Source: Planctomycetota bacterium
Lineage (GTDB): Bacteria > Planctomycetota > UBA1135 > GCA-002686595
NCBI GenBank assembly: GCA_023150475.1
Contig: JAKLKU010000012.1
Span: 124,001 to 188,000 of the forward strand
Reading direction: 5' to 3'
Length of the DNA stretch: 64,000 nt
The position numbers and the translations under genes were made by a program. The stretch's first letter is position 1. The number at the start of each line of letters is the position of its first letter. The notes below the pieces were generated by a model. That model did not search any database. It was given only the letters and a program-made list of their open reading frames with translations, and was not told the DNA's origin. This document shows, piece after piece, positions 45,497 to 53,183 of this stretch.

Positions 45497-46330
45497 GTGG
45501 ACTTCCTGCTCGAGTGCATCGGGTTCCCGCCCGATCACGACTTCGACGAGCTCGCTCGGCGCGCGCGTGCGCACGCCGAGCCGGTCGCGTGGCGCGGGCC
45601 GGAAGGCGAGCATCTGCGCATGCCGCTCGGTCAAGGACTCGAGCTGCGCATGGACCGCGAGAGCGGCGCGCCGAACTGGTCGCTCTACCCGCACTTCCAA
45701 TCGCAGCACCGGCTGCGGATCGCCGTGACCGACCTCGTCGGCATCCCCGACTCGCCGTACGACGTGATCCTGCAGGGTTGGGCGAACCCGCCGGTCGACG
45801 GCGATCCGCGCGAGTCGCCCGACAGCTATCCGCTCGCCGCGGTGATCACCGACGCGCGCCGCTTGCCGCGCCGCATCGAGATCGGGCACGTGCTCGCCGT
45901 GACGCTCGCAGGCTTCGCGCTCGACGTCGAGTACGTCGGGCCGTTCGACGCGAAGCGGCGCGTGCGCGGCAGGCGACTCGACGGCGGCGCGTGGATCGGG
46001 CCGCTCGGCGGCTTCGCCCCGGGTGACGGCCACGGCTCGGGCGACGGCTCGGGCCTCGGCGATTCACCGGGCGGATGCGTCGAGCTCTCGCTTCCGGTCA
46101 GCGCGCGCCGCACGCTCGCGAACCCGGTGACGGGGTCGGCGGTCGAGTTGCTCGAAGTCGATCTGCCGGGCCGGCCGCTCGCGCTCTTCGCGAGCCCGTG
46201 GCAGCTCGAATGCGACGGACTCGCCGCGCCGAACGTCGGCTCGCGGATCGAAGGCACGTTCCTGTTGACCGGCCGCGTCGCGGGCGGCCTGTCGAGTCCG
46301 ACCGAACGACTCGGACCGCAGTTCGGCTGA
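45497..46330 (+). CDS. Hypothetical protein with Gly/Asp/Ser linker
   Basis: A 277-residue soluble protein without recognised domains. The first 165 residues look globular (DFDELARRARAHAEPVAWRGPEGEHLRMPLG, IAVTDLVGIPDSPYDVILQGWANPP, IEIGHVLAVTLAGFALDVEYVGPF). A low-complexity linker APGDGHGSGDGSGLGDSPGG separates a second beta-rich part that ends in IEGTFLLTGRVAGG. No signal peptide or TM helix is seen. It starts with GTG just after a TAGGAT hexamer. Codon use is like its neighbours, so it looks like a resident gene. Confidence 0.75.
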   Translation: MDFLLECIGFPPDHDFDELARRARAHAEPVAWRGPEGEHLRMPLGQGLELRMDRESGAPNWSLYPHFQSQHRLRIAVTDLVGIPDSPYDVILQGWANPPVDGDPRESPDSYPLAAVITDARRLPRRIEIGHVLAVTLAGFALDVEYVGPFDAKRRVRGRRLDGGAWIGPLGGFAPGDGHGSGDGSGLGDSPGGCVELSLPVSARRTLANPVTGSAVELLEVDLPGRPLALFASPWQLECDGLAAPNVGSRIEGTFLLTGRVAGGLSSPTERLGPQFG

Positions 46331-46396
46331 GCGCGCCGGGCTCGCGCACGCGGCGCGCAACTGGCGCACGCGTGGCACGCGGCCGCTCGCGACGCG

Positions 46397-47857
46397 CTAC
46401 TTCGGGTCGAACGAGACGCCGAGGCGCTTCTCGATCATCCTGCGATCACGCGCCGGCACGCGCGACCAGATCGACAGCGTCACGACCGCGTCTTCCTTGC
46501 CGTACTCGACTTCCGCGCCGCTCTCGAGCTTGGCATCGGCCTCGTCCGCGCTCGGCGCGCCCGCGAGCTCGGCGAAAGCCTTCGCCGAACGTTCGAGATC
46601 GGGCACGAGCATCGTCATCGCACCGAAGAACTCCGCCGCGTCGCGCGGCGTGTCCCAACGCGTGACGACGCGCAGATAACGCGCCTTGTCCTTGCCGAGC
46701 AACGCGACGCGATCGCCTCCCCAGCCGCGGCCGACGTCGTTCGTGAACTTCATGCCGAGCAGCGCCATCGGGTTGGTGAGGTCCGGGCTCGTGCGCTGCG
46801 CCGGCGGCGTCGCGAGGATCGCGAGGAAGAACTCGCCGAGCGTGTCCTCGCGGTGCACCGACCAACCGTCCTCGAGCTTCGACGCGTCGAACGCGACGTG
46901 GAGCGGTTCGTCGCGTTTCTCGTCGTTCCAGTACTTCTCCGGGTGGAGCACCTGCTCCATCGAACGCGGCGGATTCTTGAAGGCCGCATCGATGTCCTCG
47001 TTCTTCGCGCCGCCCGACTGACCGGCCATCAAGCTCGACGAACGGGCGAGGAACGACGCGCCTTGCAGATACACGGCGATCAACGGCTTCCAGAGCCACA
47101 TCGGCGCCTTGGCCATCGACTCGTTCGCGTCCTCCTGCATCTCCGCGAGGCCCGCCATGTCCGCGCCGACCTCCGACATGTGCGCGAGCGTCCACCGCGT
47201 CATGACCGCGGTCCCGGAGCCTTCGACGACGGCCGCGTACGCGAACGACGCGTCGGAGTTCTTCGCGAGCTCGGTCATGCGCGCGTCGAGCGAGTAGAGC
47301 TGGTCGTCGAGCGCGTGCCCGAGTTCGTGCGCGAGCACGATCTTCGCGACGCCTTTCGGGCACTGGTCCATCAGCGAGAACGAGTTGCTCGCCGGGTCGT
47401 AGAAACCGCCGACCTGGTCCTTCAGGAACTCCATCGTCGTCGCCATGAGATCGAGCTCCGGCGGGAACGCGCCGAGCAGCTTCGCGATCGTCTCGTCGGC
47501 AGCGATCTTCTCCGGCGTCTCGGTCAGCGACTGGCGCTCCTTCGCGTACGCGAAGAACTGGTCCTTGTCGGCGAGGCGCACCGCGACCGGGCCGTCGAAC
47601 GCAGCGCCGCGCAGGTCGGCGACTTGCGCTTGGATCGTGCGCGAGAGCTCTTCGAGCTCGGCCTGCGTCCATTCGACTTTCGGCGCCTTGCCCGCGCGTT
47701 GCGCGTCCGACCGCGCGTCGGATTTCTGGGCCGGCGCGGTCGAGGTCGGCGTCGCGGTGGCACCCGTCGCTGACGTCGCGGCCGGCGACGCGGAGCACGC
47801 GCAAACGAGCGGACTCGAAACGGCGATGAACGCGGCAATCTGGAGCGTGTGCTTCAT
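46397..47857 (-). CDS. HELGH-containing metalloprotein lipoprotein
   Basis: A 486-residue exported protein: a signal with lipobox-like VCACS, an Ala/Thr/Ser linker, then a helical region and the zinc-site motif VLAHELGHALDDQ (H177, E178, H181), preceded by GGFYDPASNSFSLMD. The pattern GGFYDP...AHELxHALxDQ is that of uncharacterised bacterial metallopeptidase-like proteins. A likely third ligand Glu lies in AAVVEGSGTAVM. No adjacent gene suggests a substrate. I chose the ATG at 47857 because the first nine residues of the ORF are not signal-like. Confidence 0.82.
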   Translation of the reverse strand: MKHTLQIAAFIAVSSPLVCACSASPAATSATGATATPTSTAPAQKSDARSDAQRAGKAPKVEWTQAELEELSRTIQAQVADLRGAAFDGPVAVRLADKDQFFAYAKERQSLTETPEKIAADETIAKLLGAFPPELDLMATTMEFLKDQVGGFYDPASNSFSLMDQCPKGVAKIVLAHELGHALDDQLYSLDARMTELAKNSDASFAYAAVVEGSGTAVMTRWTLAHMSEVGADMAGLAEMQEDANESMAKAPMWLWKPLIAVYLQGASFLARSSSLMAGQSGGAKNEDIDAAFKNPPRSMEQVLHPEKYWNDEKRDEPLHVAFDASKLEDGWSVHREDTLGEFFLAILATPPAQRTSPDLTNPMALLGMKFTNDVGRGWGGDRVALLGKDKARYLRVVTRWDTPRDAAEFFGAMTMLVPDLERSAKAFAELAGAPSADEADAKLESGAEVEYGKEDAVVTLSIWSRVPARDRRMIEKRLGVSFDPK

Positions 47858-48048
47858 GGTCGGTGTCCTCGAGGCGGAGAGCATAGGACTCGCGCGGCGA
47901 CCGCGCAGTCAGCTTCGTGTAGGGAAGCGAGGCGCGCAGTCGGCGCGGTTGCCCGCCTCCGGACGCACCGGTACGCTCAGCCGGCTCGCGGAGTGCACGC
48001 GAGCGATCGACTCGCGTCCCCCCTCCTCCCGATGGAGCAGCCCCCGCG

Positions 48049-49554
48049 ATGAGCCACACGCTGTTCGCCACGAAACGGATCGACCAACTGCAGGCGGACG
48101 CCGAGCACGCGGGCGGACTGAAGCGCGAGCTCGGCGCGTGGGATCTCACGCTGCTCGGCATCGGCGCGATCATCGGCACCGGCATCTTCGTGCTGACCGG
48201 ACTCGCGGCGGCGAACAACGCCGGGCCCGCGGTCACGCTGTCGTTCGTGATCGCCGGCATCGCGTCCGCGTTCGCGGGGCTCTGCTACTCCGAGATGGCG
48301 TCGATGATCCCGATCGCGGGCTCGGCGTACACCTACTCGTACGCGACGATGGGCGAGCTCGTCGCGTGGATCATCGGCTGGGACCTGATCCTCGAATACC
48401 TGGTCGGCGCGGCGACGGTCAGCGTCGGATGGTCGGGCTACGTCTGTCAGTTCCTGAAGAACGCACTGCACCTCGACATACCCGAGAGTTGGACGACCTC
48501 ACCATTCGTCTGGTACGAGGCCGGGAAGACACTGCCGACCGACGCGATCTCGACCGGGCAGTTCTTCCACAACGAAGGCGCGATCATCAACCTGCCCGCG
48601 GTCCTGATCACGCTCTTCGTGACCTGGATCCTGATCCGCGGCGTGAAGGAATCGGCGCGCTTCAACGCGGTCGTCGTGTTCGTCAAGGTCGCGGTGGTGC
48701 TGCTCTTCATCGCGTTCGTCGGGCCGAAGGTCGTGCCCGAGAACTGGCAGCCGTTCGTGCCCGAACCGTTGAAGGACCCCGCGAGCGGCGAGCCGATCTT
48801 CGGCAAGTTCGGCCTGAGCGGCGTGTTCCAAGGCGCGACGACCGTGTTCTTCGCGTACATCGGCTTCGACGCGGTCTCGACGGCCGCGCAGGAAGCCAAA
48901 CGACCGCAACGCGACTTGCCGATCGGCATCCTGGGCTCGCTCGCGGTCTGCACGGTGCTCTACATCGCCGTCTCGGGGATCCTGACCGGCGTCGTGCCGT
49001 ACCAAGAGCTCAACGTCGCGCACCCGGTGTCGCTCGGCGCCGAACGCGCGGGGATCGGCTGGCTCGAGACGTTGATCGAGATCGGCGCGATCGCCGGGCT
49101 CTCGTCGGTGATGCTCGTGATGTTGATGGGCCAGCCGCGGATCTTCTACTCGATGGCGCGCGACGGACTGCTCCCGTCGGTGGCGGCGAAGATCCACCCG
49201 AAGTACGGCACGCCGCACATCACGACCGCGATCACCGGCGTCGTCTGCGCGATCGCGGGCGGGCTCCTGCCGATCGACATCCTCGGCGAACTCTGCTCGA
49301 TCGGGACGCTCTTCGCGTTCGTGCTGGTCAGCCTCGGCGTGATGATCCTGCGCTTCAAGCGCCCCGACATCGAACGCAAGTTCAAGGTGCCCGGCGGTCC
49401 GGTGCTCGTGCCGATGCTCGGCGTGATCACGAGCGGCGTCTTGATGTACACCGCGACCACCGCGACGATCGTGCGGCTCTTCGTCTGGATGGCGATCGGG
49501 CTCGTGATCTACTTCGCGTACGGCATGCATCACTCGAAGATGCGCCGCGCCTGA
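48049..49554 (+). CDS. APC-superfamily amino-acid permease (CAT/YhdG-like)
   Basis: A 501-residue transporter with about 13 hydrophobic helices. The N-terminus LKRELGAWDLTLLGIGAIIGTGIFVLTGLAAANNAGPAV is typical of cationic amino-acid transporter-like APC members. FFAYIGFDAVSTAAQEAKRPQRDLPIGILGSLAVCTVLY is the conserved central segment. It should import an amino acid, perhaps by proton symport. It sits 22 bp upstream of an NSS symporter, so this is a small amino-acid uptake operon. Confidence 0.92.
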   Translation: MSHTLFATKRIDQLQADAEHAGGLKRELGAWDLTLLGIGAIIGTGIFVLTGLAAANNAGPAVTLSFVIAGIASAFAGLCYSEMASMIPIAGSAYTYSYATMGELVAWIIGWDLILEYLVGAATVSVGWSGYVCQFLKNALHLDIPESWTTSPFVWYEAGKTLPTDAISTGQFFHNEGAIINLPAVLITLFVTWILIRGVKESARFNAVVVFVKVAVVLLFIAFVGPKVVPENWQPFVPEPLKDPASGEPIFGKFGLSGVFQGATTVFFAYIGFDAVSTAAQEAKRPQRDLPIGILGSLAVCTVLYIAVSGILTGVVPYQELNVAHPVSLGAERAGIGWLETLIEIGAIAGLSSVMLVMLMGQPRIFYSMARDGLLPSVAAKIHPKYGTPHITTAITGVVCAIAGGLLPIDILGELCSIGTLFAFVLVSLGVMILRFKRPDIERKFKVPGGPVLVPMLGVITSGVLMYTATTATIVRLFVWMAIGLVIYFAYGMHHSKMRRA

Positions 49555-49576
49555 TCCTCGACTCAGCGAATCCACG

Positions 49577-51214
49577 ATGAGCACGAAACACGCTTGGGGC
49601 AGTCGATTGGGCGTGATCCTCGCCGTCGCGGGGTCCGCGGTCGGGCTCGGGAACTTCCTCAGGTTCCCCGGCAACGCGGCGCAGAACGGCGGCGGCGCGT
49701 TCATGATCCCGTACTTCTGCGCGCTGCTCCTGCTCGGCATCCCGATCGGGTGGGCCGAGTGGACGATGGGCCGGTACGGCGGCCGCAAGGGCTTCCACTC
49801 CGCGCCGGCGATCATGGGCGTGTGGGGCAAAGGCTCGATCGCGCGCTACTTCGGCGGCATCGGCATCCTGATCCCGGTCGCGGTGTACTTCTGGTACGTG
49901 CTCGTCGAGAGCTGGTGCCTCGCGTACTGCTGGGACTACCTCGTCCACGGCGGCATCGGGCTCAGTCCGACGCAGTCGATTCCCGAGCAAGTGCAGACGT
50001 CGAGCGCGCACTTCGCCGAGTTCACGGGACAAGGCGCGAACGGCGCCAACTTCACGCACGGCGTCTCCGAGCAACTCGTCTTCTGGATCGTCACGACGGT
50101 CGCGAACGTCTACTTGATCTATCGCGGCCTCTCGAAAGGCATCGAGAGCTTCTGCAAGTGGGCGATGCCGGCGATGGCCGTGTGCGGCTTGATCGTGCTC
50201 GGCCGCGTGTTGACGCTGGGCACGCCCGATCCGACGCAGCCCGACCAGAACGTGATGTCCGGCCTCGGGTACATGTGGAACCCGGACTTCTCGAAGCTCA
50301 ACGACGCAGGCACCTGGATCGCCGCCGCCGGTCAGATCTTCTTCAGTCTGTCGGTCGGCTTCGGCGTGATCATCAACTACGCGTCGTACATGCGCCGCAA
50401 GGACGACGTCGTGCTCTCCGGTCTGACTTCGTCGGCGACCAACGAGTTCTTCGAAGTCGCGCTGGGCGGTTTGATCACGCTGACCGCCGCCGTCGCGTTC
50501 ATGGGCGTCGCGATGACGACCGCGAACACCGGAGGCACGTTCTCGACCGGGTTCAACGCGTTGCCAGTCGTGTTCGCGCACATGGACGGCGGACGCTTCT
50601 TCGGCGCGATCTGGTTCTTCATGTTGTGGCTCGCGGCGATCACGAGCTCGCTCTCGATGCTCCAGCCCGCGCAAGCGTTCCTGGAAGAAGCGCTCGGGCT
50701 CGCGAAGAACACGGCGACCACGTTGTTGATGGTCGTGTGCCTCGCGGGCAACGTCTTCGTGCTCTGGTACAGCAAGGGACTCGTCGCGCTCGACACGATC
50801 GACTTCTGGGTCGGCACGGTGTTGATCTTCGTGCTCGCCGGCGTGCAGATCGTCTGCTTCGGCTGGGTCGTCGGCATGGACCGCGGGATGAAAGAAGCGC
50901 ACGAAGGCGCGCGGATGAAGATCCCGGGCTTCTATCGCTTCATCATCCAGTGGGTCGCGCCGCTCTACCTGATCGTCGTGTTCGGCGCGTTCTGCTGGCA
51001 GAAGATGCCCGGGTACATCGACCACATCTTCGGCAACGAAGCGAAGGGCATCGCGGGCGACCGTGACGTGCAGATGTCGTGGCTCGTGATCCTCGTCGTC
51101 GCGGCGGGGATCGCCGCGGCGATCGCGATCGGCACGAAACGTTGGCGAGCCCAAGGACTCGATGTCGACGGCACGCGCCCGCCCGACGACGAAACGGCTC
51201 CGGCGAAACGCTGA
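49577..51214 (+). CDS. NSS-family sodium-dependent symporter
   Basis: A 545-residue member of the neurotransmitter:sodium symporter family, with about 12 helices. The signature W-G-S-R-L-G-V-I-L-A-V-A-G-S-A-V-G-L-G-N matches TM1 of LeuT-like proteins, followed by NFLRFPGNAAQNGGGAFMIPYF. Such transporters take up amino acids with sodium; substrate unknown. The next gene encodes a MetS-type one-helix protein, as in the MetPS methionine/alanine importer of Corynebacterium, which points to a two-part transporter. Confidence 0.94.
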   Translation: MSTKHAWGSRLGVILAVAGSAVGLGNFLRFPGNAAQNGGGAFMIPYFCALLLLGIPIGWAEWTMGRYGGRKGFHSAPAIMGVWGKGSIARYFGGIGILIPVAVYFWYVLVESWCLAYCWDYLVHGGIGLSPTQSIPEQVQTSSAHFAEFTGQGANGANFTHGVSEQLVFWIVTTVANVYLIYRGLSKGIESFCKWAMPAMAVCGLIVLGRVLTLGTPDPTQPDQNVMSGLGYMWNPDFSKLNDAGTWIAAAGQIFFSLSVGFGVIINYASYMRRKDDVVLSGLTSSATNEFFEVALGGLITLTAAVAFMGVAMTTANTGGTFSTGFNALPVVFAHMDGGRFFGAIWFFMLWLAAITSSLSMLQPAQAFLEEALGLAKNTATTLLMVVCLAGNVFVLWYSKGLVALDTIDFWVGTVLIFVLAGVQIVCFGWVVGMDRGMKEAHEGARMKIPGFYRFIIQWVAPLYLIVVFGAFCWQKMPGYIDHIFGNEAKGIAGDRDVQMSWLVILVVAAGIAAAIAIGTKRWRAQGLDVDGTRPPDDETAPAKR

Positions 51215-51282
51215 ACCATCGCGACCCGACCGCACGTTCCGACCAAGCCTCCACGACCGACGACGTCCCTCGAGCCTCTCCC

Positions 51283-51450
51283 ATGGACCACCTCGCCCTG
51301 CTTGCGCTCGCACAGACCGAGACCGCTGCGACTTCGACCGGATTGCAGCCCGCTGGGTGGGTCTTCATGATCCTCTCGGTATCCTTCGTGACGTCGCTCG
51401 TCGGCTGGTGCTTCTACAAGGTCCTCACCGCGCCCGAGCACGAAAGCTAG
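51283..51450 (+). CDS. MetS-type small accessory subunit of the NSS symporter
   Basis: A 55-residue one-helix membrane protein. After a short N-terminal part come AGWVFMILSVSFVTSLVGWCFYKVL as the helix and a charged end (TAPEHES). Small proteins like this are encoded directly after NSS symporter genes, and in the MetPS system the small subunit is needed for transport. It lies between the symporter and the aminotransferase gene. The track buries it in a 123-residue shadow ORF. Confidence 0.8.
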   Translation: MDHLALLALAQTETAATSTGLQPAGWVFMILSVSFVTSLVGWCFYKVLTAPEHES

Positions 51451-51468
51451 TTCCTCCGCGAGACCACC

Positions 51469-52605
51469 ATGCAGACCGCGACCGTCCAGAAGAAGCCCAT
51501 CGCCCCCGTCGACCTCGCCGCCGAACGCGCGGAGCTCGGACCCGCGCTCGAAGAAGCGGTGCTGCGCGTGCTGCGGAGCGGCACCTACATCCTCGGGCCG
51601 GAGGTCGAGAAGCTCGAGAAGGACTTCGCGGCGTACTGCAACGTGCCGCACGGCATCGCGGTCGCGACGGGGACCGACGCACTGATCCTCGGTCTGCTCG
51701 CGGTCGGAGTGCAGCGCGGCGACTCGGTGGTCACCTCGCCCTTCACGTTCTTCGCGAGCGCGTCATGCATCGCGTGGATCGGCGCGACGCCGAGGCTCGC
51801 CGACGTCGACCCCGACACGGCGCTGCTCGACCCGAAGAAGGCCGAAGCCGCGATCGACGGGAAGACTTCGTGCATCCTGCCGGTGCACCTCTACGGTCAC
51901 CTCGCCGACATGCGGGCGCTGCGCGCGCTCGCCGACAAACGCGGCTTGAAGATCCTCGAGGACGGCGCGCAGTGCCACGGCGCGAAACGCGACGGCGTTT
52001 CCTGCGGTGAGCTCGGCGACGCCGGGACCTACTCGTTCTATCCGACGAAGAACCTCGGGGCGTGCGGCGAAGGCGGCTTGATCGTCACCAAGAACGCCGA
52101 CATCGCGACGCGCGCGAAGCGTCTGCGCGACCACGGCAGCCCGCAGAAGTACGTGCACGCCGAGCTTGGCACCAACTCGCGGCTCCAGGCGTTCCAAGGC
52201 GCGGTGCTGAACGTCAAGTTCCCCCACCTCGAGCGTTGGAACGTGCGCCGTCGTGCGCTCGCGGCACGCTACGACAAGAACTTCGCCGGGTCGAAGACGG
52301 TGTTGCCGCTGAAGCTCGCCGCGAACTCGACGCACGTCTACCACCAGTACACGGTGCGCATCCGCGCCTCGCGGTCGCGCGACGAAGTGCTGAAGAAGCT
52401 CGGCGAGCAACAGATCTTCTGCGGCGTGCACTACCCGACGCCGGTGCACCTGCAGCCGGTCGCGAAGGACTGGGGTTACGGTCCGGGGGATTTCCCGGTC
52501 GCCGAGGCGCTCGCCCGCGAAGTGCTGTGCCTGCCGGTCCACCCGTTCCTCACCGACGCCGAGATCGACCGCGTCAGCGAAGCGCTGCTCGCGCTCGCGA
52601 CCTGA
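51469..52605 (+). CDS. DegT/DnrJ/EryC1/StrS-family aminotransferase
   Basis: A 378-residue PLP-dependent sugar aminotransferase. It shows SGTYILGPEVEKLEKDFAAYCNVPHGIAVATGTDALILGL, VTSPFTFFASASCI, ILEDGAQCHGA with the PLP Asp, and SFYPTKNLGACGEGGLIVT with the PLP lysine (K194). Members aminate keto-sugar nucleotides for polysaccharides or antibiotics. No other sugar-nucleotide gene is adjacent, so its sugar is unknown. It begins 18 bp after the MetS-type gene and is probably co-transcribed, an unusual pairing. Confidence 0.92.
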   Translation: MQTATVQKKPIAPVDLAAERAELGPALEEAVLRVLRSGTYILGPEVEKLEKDFAAYCNVPHGIAVATGTDALILGLLAVGVQRGDSVVTSPFTFFASASCIAWIGATPRLADVDPDTALLDPKKAEAAIDGKTSCILPVHLYGHLADMRALRALADKRGLKILEDGAQCHGAKRDGVSCGELGDAGTYSFYPTKNLGACGEGGLIVTKNADIATRAKRLRDHGSPQKYVHAELGTNSRLQAFQGAVLNVKFPHLERWNVRRRALAARYDKNFAGSKTVLPLKLAANSTHVYHQYTVRIRASRSRDEVLKKLGEQQIFCGVHYPTPVHLQPVAKDWGYGPGDFPVAEALAREVLCLPVHPFLTDAEIDRVSEALLALAT

Positions 52606-53183
52606 GGGCGCGCGGCGCGCGGTCGGCGTTCGACCCGCGCCGCCCCAACGCTACTGCCACGCTTCGCTGCGCAGGAAATCTCGAGCGCGGCGCAACCGCG
52701 GCCGTTCGGCGAAGTCCATTCAGGAAGCCCCGCGGTGTCGCGTCCGCCTCGTGGACCCGACGAACCGCTCCGCGGCGGGCCGGAGCCCTCGGCGCCGTTC
52801 GCTCGGCGCCGTTCGCTCGGCGCCGTTCGCTCGGCGCCTGTCGTTTGGCGTCGGTTCGGCCGCACGCTCCGCGTACTTCGCGCCGCTCGGCGAACTGGCG
52901 CCGATGCCGACGACGCGGCCTTGGACCCTCCGAGGCGCTGACGGCGCGGGGAACGCCGCGGCCGCGAGCGCCGTTTTCGTGACCCACTTCCCGAGGCCTC
53001 TTTCGCGCGAGGGCGCCGCTCGACGCGTGGCTCGAGCGCCTCCGTGGTGCCTCCGCAACGGTTTCGCGGAGTTCAAGCCCAACGGTCGGCAACTTCTTCC
53101 GGGCGCCGCGGTCTAGGACGACTTGGGAAGAACCTCCGCCGTCCCATGAGTCGATACACCCGCCACCCCGCCTGCGATCGCCG
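52606..53183. other. 578-bp intergenic region before lon, with a 14-bp tandem repeat
   Basis: No gene is seen; ORFs here are Arg-rich shadows. It contains a 14-bp tandem repeat (52788-52858) and a TAGGAC hexamer near 53115. No RNA family is recognised. Confidence 0.6.
52788..52858. repeat. 14-bp tandem repeat CTCGGCGCCGTTCG, three perfect and two degenerate units
   Basis: Units at 52788, 52802 and 52816 are identical. 52830 (CTCGGCGCCTGTCG) and 52844 (TTTGGCGTCGGTTCG) are diverged. Each unit holds the self-complementary core GGCGCC. It lies about 325 bp upstream of lon. Confidence 0.75.
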
